DNA of 43,118 nt from Oscillospiraceae bacterium (GCA_017465665.1 JAFTVU010000012.1:1-43118), one strand, 5' to 3'; counted from the stretch's first letter, positions 25,226 through 32,985 are shown. A program made the numbers and translations. The notes: a model not told the origin generated them from the sequence alone.

Positions 25226-26354
25226 GACGATCCGCGTTTTTTCGGCGGACGGAGAAGAGATCGGCTCTACTTACCCAAAACGGGCAAAAGGGCTGGTAAA
25301 ACAAGGTCGGGCACGGTATGTGAACGACTCGGAAATTCGTCTTATCGTGTCCGAAGTAACACAGATTACGGAGGAAACCAAGATGGATAACAATATCAAT
25401 ACAAACACCCCTGCAGCACAGACAGAGCCTGTAAACAGGCTGTATTTTTCCGCACGGGAATGGAGCTTCAACAAGGAATGCAGCGATAATGTCGGCAGCC
25501 GTTCTTTCATGCAGGGCCCCGATGGCATCATAAACGAAGCCTACATGATAGGCGACTGGGGCTGGCGCTGGACTGAGATAGTATCAAAAACGCTCCTGCT
25601 TCCTAAAAATACTCTGCACACCTTTACATTCTGGCTCAACGGTGGCGAAAACGACAACAATGATGAGACCTGTCGCTTTGAAGTAATCTATAACAACGAT
25701 CACGAAAGCCGCTACACCTATAATCTCAACCGCAACTTCATAAAGCCGCTGAAAAAGGTGAACGGCTGGGAGTTGTACGAGATCCCTTTCCGCACGGGTG
25801 ATAATGAGTATACCCAGTTAAAATTCGCAGCGCAGAGAGCATATATGACGGTGCTTACAGCAAAGGACGCTTCGGAATATGCCGATCTGGCAGATACTGT
25901 CGATCAATATGAACAGTACCGCCCTCAAAGACACAACATTGTGTTCAACGACGGCTGGCCCACCAACAAGAATTACAGCACCATGCATCTTCAGGCAATG
26001 TACGGTCAGCAGAACAGCAATGCACAGACGACTCCCTCTCAGAACTCCGACGTTCAGCAGAGTATCGCAAATGCCTATCAGCAAAGCTTCGGCAACTCTC
26101 CCGTGGATGATATCGCGGCCTCCATCGCAGGTATTCACGATAGTATCGATGCATTGAACAGCTTCGACTTCGTCGAGTTACGCGAGCAGCTTAAAAGCGC
26201 ACTAGCAAGCAATCCTTATCTCTCGGCAGAGGATGCGGAAGAAATAATCCAAAGCTCAATGGAAAACGCGCAGGAAAGTATTTCCGATGCAATGGAAACG
26301 CTCACAGATACTCTTATGGAGCTGAATGATTCTTTGCGTGAAATGCAGGAGTAA
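25197..26354 (+). CDS. Protein with RRXRR/PLMP-like N-terminus, no nuclease domain
   Basis: 385 residues; GGGGAGGA precedes the ATG. Residues 12-50 (RVFSADGEEIGSTYPKRAK, then GLVKQGRARYV) follow the pattern of the RRXRR (PLMP) domain that opens IscB proteins: a short strand, P-x-R-A-x-x-L-x-x-x-GRA, a strand. The RuvC and HNH parts of IscB are absent. Instead there is a Trp-rich globular domain (about 80-265; REWSFNKECSDN, FWLNGGENDNNDETC, RPQRHNIVFNDGWPTNKNY), a Gln/Asn-rich linker and a C-terminal coiled coil (about 330-385). I know similar hypothetical proteins in Clostridia but no function. It may be a nucleic-acid-binding protein, but this is inference. Confidence 0.7.
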   Translation: MTKNDAQAKQTIRVFSADGEEIGSTYPKRAKGLVKQGRARYVNDSEIRLIVSEVTQITEETKMDNNINTNTPAAQTEPVNRLYFSAREWSFNKECSDNVGSRSFMQGPDGIINEAYMIGDWGWRWTEIVSKTLLLPKNTLHTFTFWLNGGENDNNDETCRFEVIYNNDHESRYTYNLNRNFIKPLKKVNGWELYEIPFRTGDNEYTQLKFAAQRAYMTVLTAKDASEYADLADTVDQYEQYRPQRHNIVFNDGWPTNKNYSTMHLQAMYGQQNSNAQTTPSQNSDVQQSIANAYQQSFGNSPVDDIAASIAGIHDSIDALNSFDFVELREQLKSALASNPYLSAEDAEEIIQSSMENAQESISDAMETLTDTLMELNDSLREMQE

Positions 26355-26388
26355 TATCCATCAGACCAAATAATACAACACAATAACG

Positions 26389-26424
26389 AGTCCTGTATCT
26401 GACAATGTCGGATACAGGACTTTT
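26389..26424. terminator. Terminator between convergent genes
   Basis: AGTCCTGTATC/GATACAGGACT with a TTTT tail on the + strand. It ends the RRXRR-like gene and faces the GNAT gene. Confidence 0.8.
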
Positions 26425-26441
26425 ACATTTCATTAATAAAA

Positions 26442-27410
26442 TTACATATTGCCGCCTATGCGTTCGTCTATCCTTCTGGCAAAAGAATAAGTGTACGGCA
26501 CAAAATACTTGCCCCAGAAATTAAGGGCGGTAGGATTAAGTGTTTCGCAATCTACACCGAGGTGAGTTACGCCCTCGGCTTTAAGAGTGTCTGCAATAAA
26601 CGAAAGCAGGTTTTGTGCAATACCACTACCGCGATAATTCTCGTCGAAATAAGCACCGCAGATATTTTTCATTGTATCGTGTTCGGTAATAAAGTTCTCT
26701 GCGTTATCATCTATCGAAATAAATCCGATAATTCTGCCTTCTGTTTCTGCAACAAAAATACGCATAGTTTCACGCTCTATCCAGTTTTTAAACCAGTCCT
26801 CAAAATTTTCACTTGGAAAGAACACAGGCGCACCTGCCAAATGCTTGTGAAGTCCTTTTTGCAGATGTTCAACCGCAGCAAACTTATCTGCAGACAACTC
26901 TTTAAATACAACGCCCCCTGAATTGTTCTGCATTTTTAGTGCTGATGTTTTACTCACAGCGTCTGAACAGCGTATTCCAAACCCGTTCAGTATAAATGAT
27001 TTGACAACTTCCTCATCGTGAGCATATCGGCTCAAAGCACAACTGAAAACACCTTGTTCCACAAATTCCTCTGCTACGCTTGCAAACAGCATTGAGGCCA
27101 ACCTGCCACGATTTTTATAATCGTATGAAAAAGCACTTCCGCCAAGAGGCGAAAATACACCCTTTACATCTCCGAAAAATCCGTCCCAAGGACCTGCAAA
27201 AATCAGATATCCCACAAGTTTTCCCTCGATAATTGCTGCTTTTCCGAACGGCTGACTGCTTAACCAATGCAGAACACCTGTCAGGTGTTCGCTGAAATCC
27301 TCGCGAGGTAAATCGGGGCAATATTTCCTTTCGTTTTCAAGCTCCGCAAGCGCCAGCTTAACAGCTTCGTCAATATGTTTTTCGGTGAATTTTTCAAATA
27401 TCATATTCAT
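26442..27410 (-). CDS. Two-domain GNAT acetyltransferase
   Basis: 322 residues with two GNAT-like halves. The N-terminal half (about 5-160) has GKLVGYLIF and a KNRGRLASMLF segment; the C-terminal half (about 165-315) has EGRIIGFISID and ENYRGSGIAQNLLSFI, the acetyl-CoA pyrophosphate loop. The second half looks catalytically intact; the first has a weaker loop. The ATG overlaps the rsgA stop (ATGA), so translation is coupled. Shared control with a ribosome GTPase behind an attenuator suggests a ribosome-stress or drug-response role; the substrate is unknown. Confidence 0.8.
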   Translation of the reverse strand: MNMIFEKFTEKHIDEAVKLALAELENERKYCPDLPREDFSEHLTGVLHWLSSQPFGKAAIIEGKLVGYLIFAGPWDGFFGDVKGVFSPLGGSAFSYDYKNRGRLASMLFASVAEEFVEQGVFSCALSRYAHDEEVVKSFILNGFGIRCSDAVSKTSALKMQNNSGGVVFKELSADKFAAVEHLQKGLHKHLAGAPVFFPSENFEDWFKNWIERETMRIFVAETEGRIIGFISIDDNAENFITEHDTMKNICGAYFDENYRGSGIAQNLLSFIADTLKAEGVTHLGVDCETLNPTALNFWGKYFVPYTYSFARRIDERIGGNM

Positions 27411-28360
27411 TTTCTGTACCCCGCTTTCATCCTGTTCGCCTTGAAATTTTCATCATAAAGCCGTTGGTACAATCGCCAGCGTTTTTCGCTGAGCTCGCCT
27501 GTTTCAAGCGCCTTTTTTATTGCGCAGTCCGGCTCGGTATCGTGTCGGCAATTATTGAAACGGCACTGTGAAAACAGCTCGGTTATATCGGAAAATGTAT
27601 CGTCGATACCCTCGTCGATTCCACATACGCCGATCTCTCTCATTCCGGGAGTATCGATTATAGTAACGCCGTTATCAAGCACGAAAAGATGCCTGTATGT
27701 GGTCGTATGCCTGCCTTTTCCGTCGTCCTCTCTGATGTTGCTCGTTTTCATAATCTCTTTGCCTGCAACAGCATTCAGCATGGTGGATTTACCAACTCCC
27801 GACGAACCGATGAGAGCAATAGTTACACCACTTTTGAAATACTTTTGTAGATCCGACATACCCATGCCTGTAAGAGAGCTTACAGCAATTATATCAGTCT
27901 TGTCAGAAACGCTTTTCACTTCTGCGATAGATTTATCCACATCATCACACAGATCTGCTTTGCTGAGAATTACCACAGGAACACCGCCGCCCTGAACCGT
28001 TACTGCAATATATCGTGCTATTCTTCCTGCGCTGAAATTCTGATTTAGAGAGGTAACAATAAACACATAGTCAAAATTTGCCGCCATAGGCTGTTCAACC
28101 AGTGTTTTTACATATCCGTCTGCGTGGCCGCTTCGGTCAGGACGGGAAAGATATGTTCTTCTTTCGAGTATTTTCTCTATGAGTGAATCGCCATAGGGGT
28201 TGAAAATAACCTCAACATAATCTCCCACTACAGGAAAATCACCGCTGTTGTAGAGATTGCCTTTCAGCTTTGCTCCGATCTCACCCATTTCACCGATCAA
28301 GGTATAGCGTTCACGCTGTACCTCTGATACTCGCATAATGTTTTTTTCGTTAGTAATCAT
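27407..28360 (-). CDS. rsgA: Ribosome small-subunit GTPase RsgA (paralogue-like)
   Basis: 317 residues from the ATG at 28360, preferred because GAAAGGA lies about 12 bases upstream; a nearer ATG at 28372 directly abuts that site and an upstream frame to 28480 runs through the leader structures. It is a circularly permuted GTPase: OB-fold first (about 15-70), then G4-like SKAD (133-136), G1 GSSGVGKS (185-192), G3 DTPG (236-239), and zinc ligands C266, C271, H273, C279. RsgA assists maturation of the 30S subunit. This copy is somewhat divergent and more AT-rich than most of the window, and it is controlled by a leader-peptide attenuator, unlike a housekeeping rsgA. Probably a second copy. Confidence 0.88.
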   Translation of the reverse strand: MITNEKNIMRVSEVQRERYTLIGEMGEIGAKLKGNLYNSGDFPVVGDYVEVIFNPYGDSLIEKILERRTYLSRPDRSGHADGYVKTLVEQPMAANFDYVFIVTSLNQNFSAGRIARYIAVTVQGGGVPVVILSKADLCDDVDKSIAEVKSVSDKTDIIAVSSLTGMGMSDLQKYFKSGVTIALIGSSGVGKSTMLNAVAGKEIMKTSNIREDDGKGRHTTTYRHLFVLDNGVTIIDTPGMREIGVCGIDEGIDDTFSDITELFSQCRFNNCRHDTEPDCAIKKALETGELSEKRWRLYQRLYDENFKANRMKAGYRK

Positions 28361-28408
28361 TGTAATAACCATTCCTTTCAAATTAAGCCTGTTTTTCTTT
28401 GAGCATAA

Positions 28409-28441
28409 CCTCGGCAATACCCGAGAAAAAAGCTGCGGCAG
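28409..28441 (-). promoter_or_regulatory. Distal leader segment able to pair with the leader-peptide region
   Basis: The + strand CCTCGGCAATA (28409-28419) is the exact reverse complement of TATTGCCGAGG inside the leader-peptide gene (28540-28550). The neighbouring GCTGCGG (28432-28438) is complementary to the CCGCAGC terminator arm at 28485. Alternative folds of the leader RNA are therefore possible. Confidence 0.5.
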
Positions 28442-28456
28442 AGAAAAGAAAGGACA

Positions 28457-28476
28457 GCCCAAATCTGATTTTGGGC
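28457..28476 (-). other. Second leader hairpin
   Basis: GCCCAAA/TTTGGGC with a 6-base loop, next to the attenuator terminator. Confidence 0.5.
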
Positions 28477-28478
28477 GC

Positions 28479-28505
28479 AAAAAACCGCAGCAAAATTCGC
28501 TGCGG
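28479..28505 (-). terminator. Attenuator terminator upstream of rsgA
   Basis: On the - strand, CCGCAGC-N7-GCTGCGG is followed by TTTTTT. It lies between the leader peptide and rsgA, well before the gene it would control, which is the mark of an attenuator. Confidence 0.78.
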
Positions 28506-28530
28506 CATAATCATTTTCACACAAAAATGG

Positions 28531-28596
28531 TTACTTCAATATTGCCGAGGTAATTCTGCCCATTCTGTTTTCGTTTTTCATCATTGTGTATGTCAT
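28531..28596 (-). CDS. Leader peptide of the rsgA-GNAT attenuator
   Basis: 21 codons: MTYTMMKNENRMGR..., ending ITSAILK and TAA. GAGAGG lies 8 bases before the ATG. Its 3' end overlaps the segment that can pair with 28409-28419, and its stop lies 25 bases before the terminator stem. A ribosome stalled on it would therefore change the downstream fold. It resembles in arrangement the leader peptides of ribosome-targeting-drug resistance genes; I do not recognise this particular peptide. Confidence 0.65.
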   Translation of the reverse strand: MTYTMMKNENRMGRITSAILK

Positions 28597-28622
28597 CTTA
28601 ATTACCTCTCTTTCTTTGGTAT

Positions 28623-28660
28623 TTCAGCCTAACTAAAACGCTTGCTTTAGTTAGGCTGAA
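28623..28660 (-). promoter_or_regulatory. Perfect 15-bp inverted repeat at the transcription start
   Basis: TTCAGCCTAACTAAA and TTTAGTTAGGCTGAA are separated by 8 bases and lie just downstream of the -10 element. It could be a repressor operator, a 5' stem protecting the RNA, or (without T-run) a weak end for the ATPase message. Confidence 0.6.
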
Positions 28661-28663
28661 TTC

Positions 28664-28692
28664 AGTATACCACCTATTTACAGTTTTGTCAA
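28664..28692 (-). promoter_or_regulatory. Promoter of the rsgA-GNAT operon
   Basis: On the - strand: TTGACA-N17-TATACT, consensus quality. Transcription would begin near 28657, giving a leader of about 300 bases. Confidence 0.85.
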
Positions 28693-28702
28693 TAGTATTT
28701 CA

Positions 28703-30574
28703 TCATGTCCTCATAGCCCTCATGGCATTGAGTATCGCCAGCACTGATACTCCCACATCCGCAAACACCGCAGCCCACATATTCGCAAAGCCCAGCGCTG
28801 TAAGGAGCAGCACCAGTATCTTCACACCAAGAGCGAACACGATGTTCTGGATAACGATGTTGTGAGTCTTTCTCGCTATCTTCACAGCTACTGGCAGCTT
28901 TTCGATGTTATCGTTCATCAGCACGATATCCGCCGCCTCGATGGCTGCATCCGAACCAAGACCGCCCATTGCAATGCCGACATCCGCCCTCGCCAGAGCA
29001 GGAGCGTCATTCATTCCGTCACCAACGAATACCAGCGACGTACCCTCGCGCTTTGTATCGTACAGCTCCTCCACAAGCGCCACCTTGCCATCAGGCAGAA
29101 GCTCGGTATGCACCTCGTCTATACCCACGCTTGCCGCTACGCTCTCACCTGTAAGCTTTCTGTCCCCTGTCAGCATGACAGTTTTTGCTCCGCACTGCTT
29201 TTTCAGTTCTGACAGAGCCTCTGCTGCGCCGCTCTTTATCTCGTCCGAGATCACCAGATAACCCGCATAACTGCCGTCAACCGCACAGTGAACAACTGTT
29301 CCTGCGCTCTCGGGAGAGATAAACTCCGCACCGCACCGCTTCATAAGACGCTCGTTGCCAACGCAGACTTCTCTTCCGCCAACTGTTGCGCGTACGCCAA
29401 GACCTGCAAGCTCCTCTGCGTTTTCTGCAGTCTGAACTCTCCTTGCCGCTTTTACTATCGAAGCTGCGATTGGATGCGTGGAGAACGTTTCCGCCGCAGC
29501 GCAGATATCCAGAAGCTCCTCCTCGCTCATACCTGCAGGATGTACCTCAGTTACCGCAAAGCTGCCCTTTGTAAGCGTTCCTGTCTTATCGAACACGAAC
29601 ACCTCAGCCTTATTCAGTGCCTCAAGAAAATTCGCGCCCTTTACCATGATTCCATGCTTTGATGCACCGCCAATACCGCCGAAATAGGAAAGCGGCACAG
29701 ATATCACCAGCGCACAGGGGCAGGAGACTACAAGGAAAGTCAGCGCCCTGTATACCCATTCGTTCCACTGCGGCTCGCTGCCGATGATCAGCTGGAGCAA
29801 CGGCGGTATCACCGCCAGAACCACTGCCGCAATAACAACGATGGGTGTGTATACTCTGGCAAACTTCGTGATGAAATTCTCTGCCTTTGCCTTGTTTTCT
29901 GTGGAGCTCTCCACAAGCTCCAGTATTCTTGCAACAGTGGAATCGGAATAGGGTCTGCTTACCCTGACGCGCAGAAGCCCTGTTGTATTTAGACATCCGC
30001 TGATGACCTCGTCGCCCTCCGTCACATCTCGCAAAGCGCTCTCACCCGTCAGCGCGGATGTATTCAGACCTGAGCTGCCCGACACCACCACACCATCAAG
30101 CGGAATACGTTCACCAGGACGTATCACGATGATATCGCCGCACTGCACATCCTCGGGATCCACTTTCTCGACCTCTCCGTCACGCTCAAGATTAGCGTAC
30201 TCAGGATTGATATCCACCATCTCTGCAATGGAACGTCTGGATCTTCCCACAGCCACAGATTCAAACAGCTCTCCCACACGGTAGAACAGCATTACCGCTG
30301 CACCCTCCATGTGTTCACCGACTATCATCGCACCAATGGAAGCTATCGTCATAAGGAAGTTCTCATCAAACACCTGACCATGAGCGATATTCCGCACAGC
30401 TTTCCATATAACATCCCAGCCGACAAGCAGGTATGCAGCACCGAATACCGCAAGCTGCACCAGCCATTCGCATTCAATGTCCTCAGGCAGCAGCACCGAT
30501 GTCACTATACCCGCCGCAAATATCACCGTTGCTATGATTATCCTTGCAAGCAGCTTCTTTTGTTTAGTTGTCAT
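28703..30574 (-). CDS. Zn/Cd/Pb-type P1B-ATPase without its own HMA domain
   Basis: 623 residues. It exports heavy-metal ions through the cytoplasmic membrane. TGES at 176-179 (actuator), CPC at 285-287 in the metal-binding membrane helix, phosphorylated Asp329 in DKTGTLT, and VGDGMNDAPAL in the hinge. The Asp in the last helices (AAVFADVGVSVLAILNAMR) together with CPC points to the Zn/Cd/Pb subgroup (CadA/ZntA-like). The N-terminal metal-binding domain of CadA is missing here and instead encoded by the separate gene 7 bases upstream. GAGGAAG precedes the ATG. Confidence 0.92.
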   Translation of the reverse strand: MTTKQKKLLARIIIATVIFAAGIVTSVLLPEDIECEWLVQLAVFGAAYLLVGWDVIWKAVRNIAHGQVFDENFLMTIASIGAMIVGEHMEGAAVMLFYRVGELFESVAVGRSRRSIAEMVDINPEYANLERDGEVEKVDPEDVQCGDIIVIRPGERIPLDGVVVSGSSGLNTSALTGESALRDVTEGDEVISGCLNTTGLLRVRVSRPYSDSTVARILELVESSTENKAKAENFITKFARVYTPIVVIAAVVLAVIPPLLQLIIGSEPQWNEWVYRALTFLVVSCPCALVISVPLSYFGGIGGASKHGIMVKGANFLEALNKAEVFVFDKTGTLTKGSFAVTEVHPAGMSEEELLDICAAAETFSTHPIAASIVKAARRVQTAENAEELAGLGVRATVGGREVCVGNERLMKRCGAEFISPESAGTVVHCAVDGSYAGYLVISDEIKSGAAEALSELKKQCGAKTVMLTGDRKLTGESVAASVGIDEVHTELLPDGKVALVEELYDTKREGTSLVFVGDGMNDAPALARADVGIAMGGLGSDAAIEAADIVLMNDNIEKLPVAVKIARKTHNIVIQNIVFALGVKILVLLLTALGFANMWAAVFADVGVSVLAILNAMRAMRT

Positions 30575-30581
30575 ATCTTCC

Positions 30582-30800
30582 TCACAGCTTTATCTTACAA
30601 TCAGGCTCTACCTTTTTGATACAGTCAGCAGCCTTTTTCAATATCTCTTCAAAGCGCTCTTCGTCCGCGTCAAGAGTCAGCTTCTGCGTCATGAAGTTTA
30701 CGCTGGCAGAGTGTACTCCATCCAGCTTTTCAATGGCAGCCTGCATTTTTGCAGCGCAGTTGGCGCACTCAAGATCTATCAGCTTATATGTCTTTTTCAT
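30582..30800 (-). CDS. Free-standing heavy-metal-associated (HMA) domain protein
   Basis: 72 residues, a single ferredoxin-like HMA domain. Metal ligands are in LECANCAAKM (C-x2-C at 12 and 15). Normally this domain is fused to the N-terminus of a CadA/CopA-type ATPase, or it is a copper chaperone. Here it precedes an ATPase that lacks it, so it probably works as a separate metal donor or regulator of that pump. Additional Cys at residues 60 and 68 could add ligands. Confidence 0.88.
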   Translation of the reverse strand: MKKTYKLIDLECANCAAKMQAAIEKLDGVHSASVNFMTQKLTLDADEERFEEILKKAADCIKKVEPDCKIKL

Positions 30801-30820
30801 GATGGTTGTTTCCTTTCACG

Positions 30821-31432
30821 TTAATCTTTCTTTATTACCGCAAAGCAGCAGGGCACCATACCCTTTATAAGCCTTGCCTTTACCCTGCCAACACCGCACT
30901 CCTCAAGCATCACCTTGTAGGATGTAGGAGTATAATCCTGCTCCTGCTTAAAGCCCAGCTTCTTGTACAGCTTTATAGAAACAGAATCATGGATATTCAC
31001 ATATGTGGGGAGTATCAGCAGACCGCCTCGCTTTGTTACTCTCGCAAGCTCTTTCACTGCGCTTTGTGGGTCTGTCAGCAGGTGCAGCACGTTGCCTGCC
31101 ATGACCGCATCATAGGCCCCATCCTCATCCTCCAGATGAAAGATGTTCCGTTCCTCAAAACGGATGTTGGTAAGACCACCGCGCCGCGCCTTTGCCCTTG
31201 CCTGCTCCAGCATCGGGGACGACATATCGGTGCAGACTACCTCTGCCGCCTTTTTAGCCGCCGCCATAGTCAGAATGCCCGTGCCTGCCGCGGTATCCAG
31301 TACCACTGCGCCCTCTGGAATAAGCTCCGCCGCAAGCCTTGCCATCTCGCCCTGTACCTTTCCGTTTATGGACTGCCCTATATCGTACAGCCCTGCAAAT
31401 CTGTCCCAGAAATCCATATTGCCCTCCGTCAT
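30821..31432 (-). CDS. SAM-dependent methyltransferase in the metal operon
   Basis: 203 residues, class I Rossmann fold. LDTAAGTGILTMAAAKKAA (about 45-63) is the SAM-binding glycine loop; CTDMSSPMLEQAR carries the acidic ribose ligand; LARVTKRGGLLIL is motif post-III. It resembles UbiE/Methyltransf_11-type enzymes seen next to ArsR regulators. The start overlaps the arsR-type stop by 4 bases (ATGA). Substrate unknown; arsenite methylation is possible in this context, but the conserved Cys set of ArsM is not evident. Confidence 0.82.
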   Translation of the reverse strand: MTEGNMDFWDRFAGLYDIGQSINGKVQGEMARLAAELIPEGAVVLDTAAGTGILTMAAAKKAAEVVCTDMSSPMLEQARAKARRGGLTNIRFEERNIFHLEDEDGAYDAVMAGNVLHLLTDPQSAVKELARVTKRGGLLILPTYVNIHDSVSIKLYKKLGFKQEQDYTPTSYKVMLEECGVGRVKARLIKGMVPCCFAVIKKD

Positions 31433-31785
31433 TCGTTGATATGCTCAAGACCCATCCTCAGTATCGTCATAACATGGTCGTCAGCCAGCGAATAGAAAGC
31501 CGCCTTTCCCTCTCTGCGAACGCCCACTAGCTTCGCAGTTTTAAGTATCTTAAGCTGGTGGGATACTGCAGACATCGTCATGCCTACCACCGTTGCAAGA
31601 TCGCACACACAAAGCTCTGCTCCGCTCAGTGCGGTAAGTATCTTTATACGCGTGGAATCACCGAACACCTTGAAAAGCTCCGCAAGATCGATAAGAGAAT
31701 CCTCATCAGGCATTGCCGCGGTTATCTCTCCTATATCGTCGGGATGAGCGTGCAGAAGATCGCATTCGTGTTTTTCGTACTCCAT
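31429..31785 (-). CDS. ArsR/SmtB-family metal-sensing repressor
   Basis: 118 residues. Winged helix with the ELCVCDLA motif (C59, C61), the alpha3N thiolate pair of CadC/ArsR. Cys8 near the N-terminus could complete a CadC-type Cd/Pb site. The last helix has D102, H104, H115, E118, spaced exactly as the alpha5 zinc ligands of SmtB (104, 106, 117, 120). It should therefore sense Zn and Cd/Pb, releasing DNA on binding. First gene of the operon, behind an inverted-repeat operator. Confidence 0.92.
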   Translation of the reverse strand: MEYEKHECDLLHAHPDDIGEITAAMPDEDSLIDLAELFKVFGDSTRIKILTALSGAELCVCDLATVVGMTMSAVSHQLKILKTAKLVGVRREGKAAFYSLADDHVMTILRMGLEHINE

Positions 31786-31811
31786 ATCTGCCTCCTGTTT
31801 TTATTAATCAT

Positions 31812-31868
31812 TTGAACAACCGTTCAATCGTTTGATTGTATTATACACCCATGTTTGGATTTTGTCAA
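31812..31868 (-). promoter_or_regulatory. Promoter and ArsR-type operator of the metal operon
   Basis: On the - strand: TTGACA-N17-TATAAT (31840-31868). TTGAAC-N4-GTTCAA (31812-31827) and CAATC-N4-GATTG (31825-31838) cover the start of transcription. TGAACA-like inverted repeats are the usual binding sites of CadC/CzrA-type repressors, so autoregulation is likely. Confidence 0.8.
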
Positions 31869-31879
31869 GGGGTAAATAT

Positions 31880-31909
31880 AAAAATCTCCCAAGAAATTTC
31901 TTGGGAGAT
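31880..31909 (-). terminator. Terminator of the cdd operon
   Basis: A perfect 13-bp self-complementary stem, ATCTCCCAAGAAA/TTTCTTGGGAGAT, followed by TTTTA on the - strand. Confidence 0.85.
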
Positions 31910-31929
31910 CATATATAGTTAAATCGCGA

Positions 31930-32499
31930 TCAATTATCTCTTGGAATATTCATGCGTTCGTTTCCTTTCCCTATCTGAAAGCCCGTAACGAACAGCATAC
32001 CATCATACCGCCACACCTCGCACTTCTTGCCGCACAGCACCTTGTTGGGATTGCGTGCAAAGCCTCCCGCATGGCAGTAATGCTCCTTATTTACCGTATA
32101 TCTGATCTTCAGGGTGATATTCCTGTGTCGGTTTCTGCGCGGAAGCTCCGTCCCCTTGTATACTCCATACATAGAAAATGATGATATCTCTCCATCATAA
32201 CATTTTCCACGCTTCATGATAATAGTGATCTTACATATCTGCACAAAAATATAAACAGCCCAAACTAAGAACGGAACAGCACACAACATAGCACATCCGT
32301 GCAGCGCCACCTTTTGCAGCACAGTCACATTATAACCACCGCCGATATGATCGGCAAAAATAAACTCCATCAACGCGAACGCTACCAAGCCTGCTGCCAA
32401 GATAACAGCTCCGATCACAACATTTAATATAGTGCTGTAAAAGTATGTCCTTGATGGATTTTGTATCTCTTTCAGATAATACATTTTTCGTCTGCTCAT
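31930..32499 (-). CDS. Hypothetical membrane protein downstream of cdd
   Basis: 189 residues from the ATG at 32499 (MSRRKMYYLKE), chosen because GGGGTGAT stands just upstream and the longer frame would overlap cdd. Two hydrophobic hairpin segments (about 20-45 and 65-90) are followed by a basic cytosolic or surface domain with KCYDGEISSFSMYGVYKG and several Cys/His. One base separates it from the cdd stop, so they are cotranscribed. No family recognised. Confidence 0.68.
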   Translation of the reverse strand: MSRRKMYYLKEIQNPSRTYFYSTILNVVIGAVILAAGLVAFALMEFIFADHIGGGYNVTVLQKVALHGCAMLCAVPFLVWAVYIFVQICKITIIMKRGKCYDGEISSFSMYGVYKGTELPRRNRHRNITLKIRYTVNKEHYCHAGGFARNPNKVLCGKKCEVWRYDGMLFVTGFQIGKGNERMNIPRDN

Positions 32500-32500
32500 A

Positions 32501-32926
32501 TCACCCCAGATTTTCAGGCCCGAACGAACACGGCAGCAGCTCCGCAAGCGTCATCTGCTTATAGTCATCTCTGCTCCTGCAAACGATGACTATCATATCT
32601 TCAGGCACGCAGAATTCCCTCAGCACCTGCCTGCAAACTCCGCAGGGATATGCGTAATCGCTTGCCTGTTCCCTTTCTTTTCCGCCTGCTATAGCGATCG
32701 CAGTGAAACGCTGCTTCCCCTCGCTGACTGCCTTGAATACCGCAGTTCGTTCCGCACAGTTTGTCGCTCCGTACGAGGCATTCTCCACATTGCAGCCCGT
32801 GACGATATCTCCGCCACTGCAAAGCAGAGCTGCTCCGACATAATATCCCGAATACGGCGCATAGGCATTCTTTCTTGCTTCAAGCGCTGAATCGATCAGC
32901 CTGTTTCTGAGTTCGTTATCAAGCAT
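32501..32926 (-). CDS. cdd: Cytidine deaminase
   Basis: 141 residues, the tetrameric Gram-positive type. It deaminates cytidine and deoxycytidine in pyrimidine salvage. Zinc and catalysis: C57-A-E59 (NCAERTAV) and P94-C95-G-V-C98. AAAGGAG precedes the ATG. Together with dcd at 35544 the window holds two cytosine-deaminating nucleotide enzymes. Confidence 0.94.
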   Translation of the reverse strand: MLDNELRNRLIDSALEARKNAYAPYSGYYVGAALLCSGGDIVTGCNVENASYGATNCAERTAVFKAVSEGKQRFTAIAIAGGKEREQASDYAYPCGVCRQVLREFCVPEDMIVIVCRSRDDYKQMTLAELLPCSFGPENLG

Positions 32927-32956
32927 GGCGTTGCTCCTTTTATTGGACTTTATCTA

Positions 32957-32985
32957 ATTATACCGCCGACTGCTGTGAAAATCAA
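32957..32985 (-). promoter_or_regulatory. Promoter of cdd
   Basis: On the - strand: TTGATT-N17-TATAAT. Confidence 0.75.

Noticed and set aside
25197-26354. Complete IscB nuclease
   Set aside because: Only the N-terminal RRXRR-like part is recognisable; there are no RuvC or HNH motifs.
22011-26440. CRISPR-associated transposon (Cascade without Cas3 as in CASTs)
   Set aside because: No tnsA, tnsB, tnsC or tniQ-like gene and no terminal repeats are visible around the cas genes.
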